Assembly: GCF_001665575.1 (NCBI RefSeq)
Contig: NZ_LZSU01000051.1
Coordinates: 62,001-126,000 of the forward strand
DNA from: Mycobacterium sp. 852013-51886_SCH5428379
GTDB lineage: Bacteria > Actinomycetota > Actinomycetes > Mycobacteriales > Mycobacteriaceae
Direction of reading: 5' to 3'
DNA length: 64,000 nt
Within the stretch, counting starts at the first letter, position 1. Each line of letters opens with the position of its first letter. Positions 8,823-17,104 of the stretch are shown one piece after another. Both the position numbers and the translations under genes were made by a program. Below the pieces are notes generated by a model that was not told the origin of the DNA, did not search any database, and was given only the letters and a program-made list of their open reading frames with translations.

Positions 8823-10081
8823 GAACCGTTCTGCGTGCCGCCCGCTGGGTGGACGTCGATGCAGGCGAGGTGCGTTCGCCGGCCGCGGTGGTGGTCGAGG
8901 GGAATCGGATCGTCTCAGTCGATCCGGCGGCCGCGCCACAGGAGTCGGAGGGCGCAGACGTCGTCGACCTCGGTGACGTGACGCTGTTGCCGGGCCTGAT
9001 GGACATGGAACTCAACCTGCTCATCGGCGGGCCCGGTGGTCCCGAGGGGCTGCCGAGCCCGATGCACGGGGTGCAGGACGATCCGGCCTACCGCACGCTG
9101 CGCGGCGCGGTCAACGCGCGCACCACCCTCGACGCCGGTTTCACCACGGTGCGCAACCTGGGGCTGATGGTCAAGACGGGTGGCTACCTGCTCGACGTGG
9201 CGTTGCAGCGCGCCATCGAACAGGGGTGGCACGCGGGGCCGCGCATCTACCCGGCCGGTCACGCAGTGACGCCGTACGGGGGGCACCTCGATCCCACCGT
9301 GTTCCAGCGGTTGGCGCCGGGCATCATGCCGCTGTCGGTGGCCGAGGGCATCGCCAACGGTGTCGACGACGTGCGGACCTGTGTGCGCTACCAGATCCGC
9401 CACGGCGCCAAGCTGATCAAGGTGTCCGCCTCCGGTGGAGTGATGTCGCACAGCACCGCGCCGGGCGCGCAGCAGTACTCCGACGACGAATTCGCCGCGA
9501 TCGCCGACGAGGCGCATCGCGCCGGGGTGCGCGTCGCCGCCCACGCAGTGGGGGACAGCGCGATCCGCGCCTGCATCCGGGCCGGTATCGACTGCATCGA
9601 ACACGGTTTTCTGGCCTCGGACGAGACCATCCAGATGATGGTCGACCACGGGACGTACCTGGTGTCCACCACCTACCTGACCGAGGCGATGGCCGTCGAC
9701 CGCATCGCCCCGGAACTACGCCGCAAGGCCGAGGAGGTGTTCCCGCGCGCACAGGCCATGCTGCCCAAGGCGATCGCGGCCGGGGTGCGGATCGCCTGCG
9801 GCACGGACGCCCCCGCCGTTCCGCACGGAGAGAACGCCAAAGAGCTCCGCGCCCTGGTCTCGCGCGGGATGACGCCGATGCAGGCGCTGCGGGCGGCCAC
9901 CGTCACCAGCGCCGAACTGATCGACGCCGACGACGAGCTCGGCCGGCTCGCGCCCGGCTATCTGGCCGACGTCATCGCCGTCGCCGGCGACCCGACCCGC
10001 GACATCGGCGCCACTCTCGACGTCCGGTTCGTGATGAAGGACGGATCGGTGCACAAGCGCGTCGACGGTTCGAAGGGCTAA
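8819..10081 (+). CDS. Amidohydrolase-superfamily protein with an altered HxH metal motif
   Basis: This 420-residue amidohydrolase (imidazolonepropionase-like, composite beta and TIM-barrel domains) starts at GTG 8819, overlapping the previous stop. The usual GLIDxHxH metal motif reads GLMDMELNL here, so both histidines are replaced by Glu and Asn. Other metal ligands appear present: the lysine in LIKVSASGG, histidines in AAHAVGD and CIEHGF, and the aspartate in CGTDAP. It may bind one metal instead of two, or use different chemistry. It follows the Rieske pair without a gap, suggesting it hydrolyses a lactone, amide or strained ring formed later in the pathway. The family call is firm; activity is uncertain. 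Confidence 0.88.
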   Translation: MRTVLRAARWVDVDAGEVRSPAAVVVEGNRIVSVDPAAAPQESEGADVVDLGDVTLLPGLMDMELNLLIGGPGGPEGLPSPMHGVQDDPAYRTLRGAVNARTTLDAGFTTVRNLGLMVKTGGYLLDVALQRAIEQGWHAGPRIYPAGHAVTPYGGHLDPTVFQRLAPGIMPLSVAEGIANGVDDVRTCVRYQIRHGAKLIKVSASGGVMSHSTAPGAQQYSDDEFAAIADEAHRAGVRVAAHAVGDSAIRACIRAGIDCIEHGFLASDETIQMMVDHGTYLVSTTYLTEAMAVDRIAPELRRKAEEVFPRAQAMLPKAIAAGVRIACGTDAPAVPHGENAKELRALVSRGMTPMQALRAATVTSAELIDADDELGRLAPGYLADVIAVAGDPTRDIGATLDVRFVMKDGSVHKRVDGSKG

Positions 10082-10116
10082 TCTCTGGGACACCCACGGA
10101 CGGTATGGAGGCTGGT

Positions 10117-10569
10117 ATGGAGCAGACCGACAACATCCTGTGGTTGCTCAAACAGGCCTGGTACTTCTCTTTGACCTCGGTCAACGACGCGGTCAGCCAG
10201 CACGGGGTGAGTACCGCCCAGATCGGTGTGTTGCGGCAGCTGACCGACGAACCGGGATTGTCGGGGGCCGAGCTGGCTCGCCGGCTGCTGATCAGTCCGC
10301 AAGGTGTGCAGCTCGCCCTGACGGCACTCGAGAAGCGGGGACTGGTTGAGCGCAAACAGGATCCGCAGCACGGCCGGATCCTGCAGGCGTTCCTCACCGA
10401 CAGTGGACGCAAGGTCGCCGACGCTGTGGTCAGCGATGCCATCGCCGCGCACGACCGCGTGTTCGGCGTGCTGAGCAAGGCCGAGCAGCGGACGCTACGC
10501 GACCTGCTCAGCCGGGTCGTCGAACAGGGCACCGGCCACGAATGGCACGACGATCACATCGAGCGCTGA
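10117..10569 (+). CDS. MarR-family transcriptional regulator
   Basis: This 150-residue winged-helix regulator shows LSGAELARRLLISPQGVQLALTALEKRGLVERKQ, described here in parts: a helix-turn-helix (about residues 48-70) followed by a wing with the MarR-typical DPQHGR turn. ATG 10117 is preferred over ATG 10105 because GGAGG sits five bases before it. MarR proteins are dimers released from palindromic operators by phenolic or aromatic ligands. It closes the Rieske-amidohydrolase operon, and the gap directly after it carries two copies of the TATCAA/CTTG motif. It is therefore the best candidate regulator of that motif, by inference. Confidence 0.92.
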   Translation: MEQTDNILWLLKQAWYFSLTSVNDAVSQHGVSTAQIGVLRQLTDEPGLSGAELARRLLISPQGVQLALTALEKRGLVERKQDPQHGRILQAFLTDSGRKVADAVVSDAIAAHDRVFGVLSKAEQRTLRDLLSRVVEQGTGHEWHDDHIER

Positions 10570-10584
10570 TCACCGCAGACGCCG

Positions 10585-10624
10585 TTGATATCAACTCCTT
10601 GAGATTAATGACAAGTACTTGATA
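10585..10624. promoter_or_regulatory. Double operator-like site upstream of the oxygenase reductase
   Basis: The 66-base gap between MarR and the reductase gene holds two facing copies of the TATCAA[CG]T[AC]CTTG word: TATCAACTCCTTG at 10589-10601 and, on the minus strand, TATCAAGTACTTG at 10612-10624. The second contains the perfect palindrome CAAGTACTTG, and the first overlaps the perfect palindrome TTGATATCAA (10585-10594). The site ends 11 bases before the reductase start, so a bound repressor would block transcription. Confidence 0.6.
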
Positions 10625-10635
10625 CAGTTTGGTCG

Positions 10636-11691
10636 ATGGCCGAGAACTTCGAACCGGACGGCTTTGCGGCACTTCGCATCAAGCGGATCGTGCGCGAGAC
10701 CACCGATGCCGTATCCCTCGTGCTCGACGTGCCGCCGCACTGTGCGTCGCAGTTCCGCTACGAAGCCGGCCAGTTCCTCACGCTGCGCGTCACCGTCGGC
10801 GGCCAGGAGTTGCGACGGTGCTATTCGATGTCCTCGGCTCCGCTGGAGGACGAAATGCGGATCACCGTCAAACGCGACCCCGGCGGACTGGTGTCGAACT
10901 GGCTGAACGACACGGCTGCTGAAGGCGCCGAGATCCACGCCGCCCCGCCCGAAGGCCGGTTCCTGCTGCGCGCCGGCGCCGAGGTCGCCGACGATGCCGT
11001 CATGGCTTTCGCAGGTGGCAGCGGAATCACGCCGATCATGTCCCTCGTCCGTACCGTGCTGGCGACGTCTCGGCGGCCGGTGCGGCTGTTCTACGCCAAT
11101 CGCAGTCGCGACGCGGTCATCTTCGCCGACGCGCTGGACCGGCTCGCCGCAGACCACGCCGGCCGGCTGACGGTCACCCATCACTTCGACGACATCGGGG
11201 GCGTCGTCACCGCATCCGCGATCGCGGGCTTCGTCGGGGCGCACTCCGGTGGCCCGCGTCTCGCCGACCACTACATCTGCGGCCCAGGTCCGTTCATGGA
11301 CACCGTCGAATCGGCGATCCTCGCTGCGGGTGTCCCGCCCGAACGGGTGCACCTCGAGCGCTTCACCGTGGCCGTCGACGAGGTGGCGGAACGGGAGGCG
11401 GCCGAGGCGTCTGAGACGACCGAGGAGGTCGTCATCGATCTGGACCGCCGCACCACCAGGGTTGCGTACCGCGTGGGCAACACGCTGCTGCAGGTGGCAC
11501 GCACAGCCGGCCTGCGGGCACCGGCGTCGTGCGAAACCGGTTCGTGCGGAACGTGTATGGCTCGCATCGTCGAGGGCAGCGCACGGATGCTCAACAACGA
11601 CGCCCTCGACGACGACGAGGTCGCCGATGGCTGGGTGCTGACCTGCCAGTCACTGCCGACCAGCCGAACAGTCCACGTGGTCTACGAGTAG
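10636..11691 (+). CDS. Oxygenase reductase: FAD/NAD(P) domains with C-terminal 2Fe-2S ferredoxin (KshB/PaaE type)
   Basis: This 351-residue electron-transfer protein has three domains. The FAD-binding barrel has RCYSMSS near residues 60-66. The NAD(P)-binding domain has GGSGITP near 128 and ends with the CGPGPFM motif. The C-terminal plant-type [2Fe-2S] ferredoxin has ligands in CETGSCGTC and a final CQ. This order matches KshB, the reductase of 3-ketosteroid 9-alpha-hydroxylase, and PaaE-type reductases. It most likely supplies electrons to one or more of the three Rieske oxygenases here. It begins the plus-strand operon that continues into an SDR and the second Rieske gene. Confidence 0.93.
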   Translation: MAENFEPDGFAALRIKRIVRETTDAVSLVLDVPPHCASQFRYEAGQFLTLRVTVGGQELRRCYSMSSAPLEDEMRITVKRDPGGLVSNWLNDTAAEGAEIHAAPPEGRFLLRAGAEVADDAVMAFAGGSGITPIMSLVRTVLATSRRPVRLFYANRSRDAVIFADALDRLAADHAGRLTVTHHFDDIGGVVTASAIAGFVGAHSGGPRLADHYICGPGPFMDTVESAILAAGVPPERVHLERFTVAVDEVAEREAAEASETTEEVVIDLDRRTTRVAYRVGNTLLQVARTAGLRAPASCETGSCGTCMARIVEGSARMLNNDALDDDEVADGWVLTCQSLPTSRTVHVVYE

Positions 11692-11702
11692 GGAGCGCAG
11701 CG

Positions 11703-12446
11703 ATGTCGAGAGTGGCGGTGGTGACGGGCGGGGCGTCCGGGATGGGCGAGGCGATCTGTCACGAACTCGGCCGACGCGGTCACAGCGTGGCGGTGCTCGA
11801 CGTCAACGGTGATGCGGCACAGCGCGTCGCCGAGGATCTGCGCGGCGCCGGGGTGACGGCGCTCGGTGTCGCCGCGGACGTCAGCGACCGGGCTGCCGTC
11901 GAGGAGGCGTTCGCGAAGATCCGCTCCGAACTGGCGCCGGTGCACATCCTCGTCACCAGCGCCGGTGTGGTGGACTGGGCCCCGTTCACCGAGATCACGG
12001 TCGAAGCCTGGCAGCGCCTGGTCGACGTCAACCTCACCGGCACCTTTCACTGCTGCCAGGTCGCGGTACCCGACATGCTGGCCGCCGGATGGGGCCGCAT
12101 CGTGATGATCTCGTCGTCCAGTGCGCAGCGCGGATCGCCGAAGATGGCCCACTACGCCGCCTCCAAGGGCGCATTGCTGTCGCTGACCAGATCGCTTGCA
12201 CGCGAGTACGGCCCGGTGGGGATCACGGTGAACAACATCCCGCCGTCAGCCATCGAGACGCCCATGCAACACGCGGGTCAGGCAGCCGGTCACATGCCGT
12301 CCAACGAGCAGATGGCGGCGAGCGTCCCGGTGGGTCATCTCGGTACCGGTGACGACATCGCCGCGGCAGTCGGCTTCCTCTGTTCGCCCGAGGCGGGCTT
12401 CATCACCGGCCAGGTGCTCGGGGTCAACGGAGGTTCGGTCCTGTGA
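11703..12446 (+). CDS. Short-chain dehydrogenase/reductase
   Basis: This 247-residue classical SDR has a cofactor motif TGGASGMG at residues 8-15, a catalytic serine in MISSSSAQ, YAASK at about 148-152 and a C-terminal GQVLGVNGG. It oxidises an alcohol or reduces a ketone with NAD(H) or NADP(H). The serine run ISSSS is shared with the SDRs at 20851 and 40510, so the three are close paralogues placed beside different oxygenases. It lies 11 bases after the reductase stop with a GGGAG ribosome site, and 36 bases before the second Rieske gene. It is probably the dehydrogenase acting on the hydroxylated product. Confidence 0.93.
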   Translation: MSRVAVVTGGASGMGEAICHELGRRGHSVAVLDVNGDAAQRVAEDLRGAGVTALGVAADVSDRAAVEEAFAKIRSELAPVHILVTSAGVVDWAPFTEITVEAWQRLVDVNLTGTFHCCQVAVPDMLAAGWGRIVMISSSSAQRGSPKMAHYAASKGALLSLTRSLAREYGPVGITVNNIPPSAIETPMQHAGQAAGHMPSNEQMAASVPVGHLGTGDDIAAAVGFLCSPEAGFITGQVLGVNGGSVL

Positions 12447-12482
12447 TCACGCATCGGAGTCAGGCACGACAGGAGGATTCGC

Positions 12483-13754
12483 ATGGCTAAGTGGCCCAAG
12501 CCGCCGGAGGGCAGCTGGACCGAGCACTATCCGGAGCTGGGCACCGGGCCGGTGTCGTTCCGCGATTCGATCTCGCCGGAGTTCTACGAACTGGAGCGAG
12601 AGGCGATCTTCAAGCGCGCGTGGCTCAACGTCGCCCGCGTCGAGGAACTCCCACGCGTCGGCAGCTACCTCACCAAGGAGATCGACGCCGCCAGGACCTC
12701 GATCATCGTGGTCCGGGGTAAGGATCAGCAGATCCGTGCGTTCCACAACATCTGCCGGCACCGCGGAAACAAGCTGGTATGGAACGACTTCCCAGGCGAG
12801 GAGACGCGCGGCGCGTGCCGTCAGTTCACCTGCAAGTACCACGGCTGGCGCTACGACCTCAAGGGTGAGCTGACGTTCGTCCAGCAGCCGGGCGAGTTCT
12901 TCGACCTCGACACCGACAAATACGGACTGCGTGCGGTGCAGTGCGATGTGTGGAATGGGTTCATCTTCATCAACTTCGACCCCGAACCCCGCCAGTCGCT
13001 GCGCGAATTCCTCGGACCGATGATCACCGCGCTCGACGACTACCCGTTCGAGATGATGACCGAGCGTTACGAATTCGAGGCGCACAACAACAGCAACTGG
13101 AAGATCTTCGCCGACGCCTTCCAGGAGTACTACCACGTGCCGTCGCTGCACAGCCAGCAGGTGCCGTCGGAGGTCCGCCAGCCCAACGCGTCCTTCGAAT
13201 GCGGCCACTTCCAGATCGACGGACCGCACCGGTTGGTGTCCACGGCCGGCACCCGGCGCTGGCTGCTGGCCCCCGAGTACATGTATCCGGTCGAACGCGC
13301 CACGCGCAGTGGACTTGTCGGCCCGTGGCGGACCCCGGAGACCCACCAGTCGGCGGGGCTGAACCCGGGCAACATCGAGCCGTGGGGGATCACGAACTTC
13401 CAGATCTTCCCGAACCTGGAGATCCTCATCTACCACGGCTGGTATCTGCTCTACCGCTACTGGCCGACCTCGCACAACACCCATCGGTTCGAGGCGTACA
13501 ACGCGTTTCACCCGGCACGCACGGTGCGGGAGCGCATCGAGCACGAGGTCGCCTCGGTGGTACTCAAGGAGTTCGCGCTGCAGGATGCCGGCATGCTCGG
13601 CGGCACCCAGGCCGCACTCGAATACGGTCTGGGTGAACCGATCGTCGACGACTACCCCCTCAACGACCAGGAGATCCTGGTGCGTCACCTGCACCACGAG
13701 GCGGTGAAATGGGTCGAGGAGTACAAGGCCGAACAGCGTCCGGTGGGGGTGTGA
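12483..13754 (+). CDS. Rieske non-heme iron oxygenase, alpha subunit (copy 2)
   Basis: This 423-residue paralogue of the 7196 protein keeps every cofactor ligand: Rieske ligands C91, H93, C117 and H120, and the iron-site motif DAFQEYYHVPSLH near residue 211. The two copies match over their whole length, so they arose by duplication and probably accept related substrates. Divergence is greatest around residues 225-300, where substrate contacts are expected, suggesting different specificity (inference). An AGGAGG ribosome site precedes ATG 12483. Its small partner gene starts one base after its stop, as with copy 1. Confidence 0.95.
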   Translation: MAKWPKPPEGSWTEHYPELGTGPVSFRDSISPEFYELEREAIFKRAWLNVARVEELPRVGSYLTKEIDAARTSIIVVRGKDQQIRAFHNICRHRGNKLVWNDFPGEETRGACRQFTCKYHGWRYDLKGELTFVQQPGEFFDLDTDKYGLRAVQCDVWNGFIFINFDPEPRQSLREFLGPMITALDDYPFEMMTERYEFEAHNNSNWKIFADAFQEYYHVPSLHSQQVPSEVRQPNASFECGHFQIDGPHRLVSTAGTRRWLLAPEYMYPVERATRSGLVGPWRTPETHQSAGLNPGNIEPWGITNFQIFPNLEILIYHGWYLLYRYWPTSHNTHRFEAYNAFHPARTVRERIEHEVASVVLKEFALQDAGMLGGTQAALEYGLGEPIVDDYPLNDQEILVRHLHHEAVKWVEEYKAEQRPVGV

Positions 13755-13755
13755 G

Positions 13756-14097
13756 ATGACCGCGACGTCGCCGAAACTTCCCAGCGCCTTCTCCGAATAC
13801 GAGGAGTTCGCCGAGACGTGGTGTCGGGCAACCGAACCGGAACGATGGAATACCCGGCTGACCACCCCGATGCCGGAGATCCGCCGGTTCTACGACGCCT
13901 TCTCGCCCCGCTTCGAAGAGGCGATCGACTACTGCGACAAATTCCCGCTCGACGAGGTGCCGGAGGATGCACTGAACCTCCTGCACCTCATCTACTCGAT
14001 GATCATGATCTCGATGGCCGTCGAGGTCTTCGGTACCCAGAAACCCGCCGACTCCGCCGACGCCGTCATCAACCGCGTCAGCGCACCCGTCCCCTGA
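13756..14097 (+). CDS. Small protein paired with Rieske oxygenase (copy 2), unknown family
   Basis: This 113-residue paralogue of the 8478 product is placed identically behind its oxygenase. The two proteins align end to end, keeping FYDAFSPRFEEAI-like helices, the YCDKF-LDE-PEDALNLL core and the YSMI segment. No cofactor motif, signal peptide or TM span is visible. Conservation of pair order in two duplicated blocks argues that it is needed for the oxygenase to work. It could be a small subunit, a stability factor or a ferredoxin-docking protein. The function call is only by association. Confidence 0.85.
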   Translation: MTATSPKLPSAFSEYEEFAETWCRATEPERWNTRLTTPMPEIRRFYDAFSPRFEEAIDYCDKFPLDEVPEDALNLLHLIYSMIMISMAVEVFGTQKPADSADAVINRVSAPVP

Positions 14098-14111
14098 CCG
14101 ACAGGACCACC

Positions 14112-14957
14112 ATGAGCCTTCTGACCATCAACAAACTGACCGAGTCGGTCGGCGCCGAGGTCACCGGCGTGGACTCCGACCGATTGGCCGGCGACGACTC
14201 GCTGGTGACGGCCGTGCTCGACGCACTCGAAGACAACGGCGTGCTGGTGTTCCCGGGTCTGGGCCTCGACCCGGAAGCGCAGGTGGCGTTCAGCCGCTGC
14301 CTCGGCGCCATCGACCATTCCTCCGACGGCCACCACCCGGTGGCCGGCATCTATCCGGTGACCCTGGACAAGTCGAAGAATGCCAGCGCCGGCTACCTGC
14401 GGGCCACGTTCGACTGGCACATCGACGGCTGCACGCCACTGGGCGACGAGTGCCCGCAGAAGGCGACGGTGCTCTCGGCCAAGCAGGTCGCCGAGAGCGG
14501 CGGTGAGACGGAGTTCGCGAACTCCTACGCCGCCTACGAGGCGTTCACCGACGAGGAGAAGGAGCGCTTCGGAAGGCTGCGGGTGGTGCACTCTCTGGAA
14601 GCGTCGCAAAGCCGCGTCTACCCGGACCCGTCACCGGAGCAGCTGGCCAGGTGGCGGTCGCGCCCCACACACGAGCATCCACTGGTCTGGACGCACCGCA
14701 GTGGCCGAAAGTCGTTGGTGCTGGGCGCCTCCGCGCACTACGTCGTCGGCATGGACCGCGAGGAGGGCCAGGCGCTGCTCGCCGATCTGCTGGACCGGGC
14801 GACGCAACCCGAACTGGTCTACCGCCACCGCTGGTCGGTGGGGGACACGGTGATCTGGGACAACAACGGCGTGCTGCACCGGGCGGCACCGTACGACCCC
14901 GACTCCCCGCGGGAAATGCTGCGCACCACGGTGCTCGGCGACGAACCGATCCAGTGA
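14112..14957 (+). CDS. TauD/TfdA-type Fe(II)/2-oxoglutarate dioxygenase
   Basis: This 281-residue member of the TauD family has the iron-binding HxD in WHIDG near residue 103. The distal histidine is in LHRAAPYD near residue 258, and the 2-oxoglutarate-binding arginine is in REMLRTT. These enzymes hydroxylate an unactivated carbon while decarboxylating 2-oxoglutarate, often releasing a side group. The start ATG 14112 lies 14 bases after the small partner gene. The next gene overlaps its stop as GTGA, so this is one transcript. It adds a third oxygenase chemistry to the region alongside the P450 and Rieske enzymes. The substrate is unknown. Confidence 0.9.
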   Translation: MSLLTINKLTESVGAEVTGVDSDRLAGDDSLVTAVLDALEDNGVLVFPGLGLDPEAQVAFSRCLGAIDHSSDGHHPVAGIYPVTLDKSKNASAGYLRATFDWHIDGCTPLGDECPQKATVLSAKQVAESGGETEFANSYAAYEAFTDEEKERFGRLRVVHSLEASQSRVYPDPSPEQLARWRSRPTHEHPLVWTHRSGRKSLVLGASAHYVVGMDREEGQALLADLLDRATQPELVYRHRWSVGDTVIWDNNGVLHRAAPYDPDSPREMLRTTVLGDEPIQ

Positions 14958-15478
14958 GCCGCCTCGCGCCGCTGCCGGGTGATGAGTGGAGCGACGAGAC
15001 ACGCGCGGCGCTGCGGTCGCTGCTGCCCGAGGAGCGCCGCAACCCCGACGACGCCGGCGACCTGTTGGCGCGGTTGCTGCGCCATCCTGGTCTGACGCAC
15101 GCCTACCTCACGTTCAACGCCCACGTGCTGCGTCATTCGACGCTGTCCGATCGGGTGCGGGAGGTCGCCGTACTGCGCGCCGTGCACCACCGCGGCTGTG
15201 CCTACCTGTGGCACCACCACATCCCGATCGCGCACCGGGCGGGCCTGACCGACTCCGAGATCGATGCGCTGCGTACCGGAACGCCCGCTGACGCCACGGA
15301 CCGGCTGGTGGTCCGCGTGGTCGACGACCTGCGCGAGCGCGACACCCTGACCGAGGGCACCTGGCAGGCGCTGTCGGAGGTCCTCGACGAGCGGCAGCGG
15401 ATGGATCTGGTGTTCACCATCGGCTGCTACGACCTGCTCGCCGCCGCGGTCAACGCGTTCGGCATCGAGCCGGATTGA
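14954..15478 (+). CDS. Carboxymuconolactone decarboxylase (CMD)/AhpD-like family protein
   Basis: This 174-residue helical protein is related to the CMD family. The core L-DRVREVAVLRAVHHRGCAY is followed by WHHHIPIAHRAGLTDSEIDAL, which matches the conserved CMD helix pair. The usual CxxC of AhpD peroxidases is absent and only one cysteine stands near the expected position. Many family members sit in catabolic operons without a proven activity. The start is GTG 14954, overlapping the TauD stop. Homologues occur at 21603 and 59120, and this one ends the oxygenase operon before a new promoter. Peroxidase or lactone-decarboxylase activity cannot be decided here. Confidence 0.85.
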   Translation: MSRLAPLPGDEWSDETRAALRSLLPEERRNPDDAGDLLARLLRHPGLTHAYLTFNAHVLRHSTLSDRVREVAVLRAVHHRGCAYLWHHHIPIAHRAGLTDSEIDALRTGTPADATDRLVVRVVDDLRERDTLTEGTWQALSEVLDERQRMDLVFTIGCYDLLAAAVNAFGIEPD

Positions 15479-15527
15479 CCCGGCGTTGACGGTGTCGAGC
15501 CGGTATGGAAATCTAATGCGCACATTC

Positions 15528-15544
15528 TGAGAATTACGTTCTCA
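15528..15544. promoter_or_regulatory. Operator-like palindrome, GAGAAT-n3-ATTCTC family
   Basis: TGAGAA-TTACG-TTCTCA is a perfect palindrome; within it GAGAATTACGTTCTC (15529-15543) differs from the window consensus by one base. It lies 20 bases upstream of the P450 start at 15564, so it is probably a repressor site controlling the P450-ferredoxin-DUF1330 transcript. Confidence 0.65.
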
Positions 15545-15563
15545 TTGAGTTGAACGGAGTGCC

Positions 15564-16868
15564 ATGTCCGGTCCTTCCGACGATCGCACCGCGGTCGACT
15601 TCTTCCGCGACACCCGTGTGCTGGACGATCCCTACCCGTTCTACGAGGCCCTGCGCGAGAAGTGCCCGGTCAGCCGGGAGGACCACTACGGGGTGACGAT
15701 GGTGACCGGGTGGCAGGAGGCCGTCGACGTCTACAACGACGCGGAGACCTTCTCGTCCTGCATCTCCGTGACGGGTCCGTTCCCGGGATTCCCGGTGCCG
15801 TTGGCGGGCAAAGAGAACGAGGACATCACCGACCTGATCCTCGAGCACCGCGACGACATCCCGTTCAGCGACCAGTTGCCGACGCTCGACCCGCCCACGC
15901 ACACCAATCACCGCGCGTTGCTGATGCGCCTGATCACCCCGAAGCGCCTCAAGGAGAACGAGGACGCGATGTGGGTGCTGGCCGACGACATCCTCGACGA
16001 ATTCCTCGCGCCCGGCCACGGTGAGTTCATCAAAGGTTTCGCCGGACCGTTCACGCTGCGGATCATCGCCGACCTGCTGGGGGTGCCGGAGGAGGACCGT
16101 CCCGAACTGCTCGAGCGCCTCGCGCGGGGCACCCACGGCGGTGCCCTCGGCAGCGCGGAAAAATCACTGACCAAGACTCCGCTGGAGTACCTGTACGACG
16201 TCTTCGCCGAATACATCGAAGACCGCAGGCGCGCACCCCGTGGGGACGTGCTGACCGGGCTGGCGACCGCGACCTTCCCGGACGGCACCATGCCCGAGGT
16301 GGCCGACGTGGTTCGGGTGGCCACCAACGTCTTCTCCGCCGGCCAGGAGACCACCGTGCGGCTGCTGTCGACCGCGCTGAAGGTCATCGGCGACCAGCCC
16401 GACGTCCAGCAGAAGCTACGGGCGGATCGCAGTCTGCTGCCCAACTTCATCGAGGAGTGTCTGCGCATCGAGAGCCCCGTCAAGGGAGACTTCCGGCTGT
16501 CGCGCGTGCCGACCACCGTCGGCGACGAGCAGCTCGGCGCGGGATGCACGGTGATGGTGATCAACGGTGCGGCCAACCGTGATCCGCGCCGCTTCGAGGA
16601 TCCGGACACCTTCGATCCCGAGCGCAAGAACGCCCGCCAGCATCTGGCGTTCGGCCGCGGAATTCACAGCTGCCCGGGCGCACCGCTGGCCCGCGCCGAG
16701 ACGCGCGTCGGCCTCGAGCGGCTCCTGGACCGCACCACCGACATCCGCATCAGCGAGAAGCACCACGGCCCCGTCGGTGCGCGTCACTACGACTACATCC
16801 CGACCTACATTCTGCGCGGACTCACCGAGCTGCATCTGGAGTTCGACGTGGTGGGTGACAAGTCGTGA
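15564..16868 (+). CDS. Cytochrome P450
   Basis: This 434-residue P450 has the I-helix motif AGQETT, the ExxR motif in EECLRIESP and the heme loop FGRGIHSCPG with cysteine near residue 370. It is close to the P450 at 56122 and to the remnant at 20581; all share the HSCPGAPLAR stretch and a C-terminal ILRGLTEL. Its ferredoxin gene overlaps its stop codon (GTGA), so it has a dedicated electron donor. The start ATG 15564 has a GGAG ribosome site and lies 20 bases behind an operator-like palindrome. The substrate is unknown. The long PFPGFPVPLAGKENED insertion in the B-C region is typical of this subgroup. Confidence 0.95.
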   Translation: MSGPSDDRTAVDFFRDTRVLDDPYPFYEALREKCPVSREDHYGVTMVTGWQEAVDVYNDAETFSSCISVTGPFPGFPVPLAGKENEDITDLILEHRDDIPFSDQLPTLDPPTHTNHRALLMRLITPKRLKENEDAMWVLADDILDEFLAPGHGEFIKGFAGPFTLRIIADLLGVPEEDRPELLERLARGTHGGALGSAEKSLTKTPLEYLYDVFAEYIEDRRRAPRGDVLTGLATATFPDGTMPEVADVVRVATNVFSAGQETTVRLLSTALKVIGDQPDVQQKLRADRSLLPNFIEECLRIESPVKGDFRLSRVPTTVGDEQLGAGCTVMVINGAANRDPRRFEDPDTFDPERKNARQHLAFGRGIHSCPGAPLARAETRVGLERLLDRTTDIRISEKHHGPVGARHYDYIPTYILRGLTELHLEFDVVGDKS

Positions 16869-17056
16869 AGGTGCGCGTCGACGAGGACCGCTGCGCAGGT
16901 CACGGTATGTGCCTGACCATGTGTCCCGAGGTCTTCGAGATGACCGACGACGGGTGGGCGGTCGCCGACCCCGAAGAGGTGCCGGCAGGGCTGGAGCGGG
17001 CAGCGCACGATGCGATCGCCAACTGCCCGGAGAACGCAATCCGCGTCATCGACTGA
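16865..17056 (+). CDS. Small ferredoxin (3Fe-4S type) for the adjacent P450
   Basis: This 63-residue ferredoxin opens MKVRVDEDRCAGHGMCLTMCPEV (shown here to give the CxxHxxC order) and ends with NCPENA. The pattern C-A-G-H-G-M-C lacks the second cysteine of 4Fe-4S ferredoxins and has histidine instead, as in mycobacterial P450 redox partners. An extra cysteine stands four residues after the second one. It starts at GTG 16865 overlapping the P450 stop, so the two are translationally coupled. It most likely passes single electrons to the P450 at 15564. Confidence 0.93.
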   Translation: MKVRVDEDRCAGHGMCLTMCPEVFEMTDDGWAVADPEEVPAGLERAAHDAIANCPENAIRVID

Positions 17057-17104
17057 GTAGCAACGACCGAGCGACCATCAAAGACCGAGCCACCGAGGAG
17101 AACC

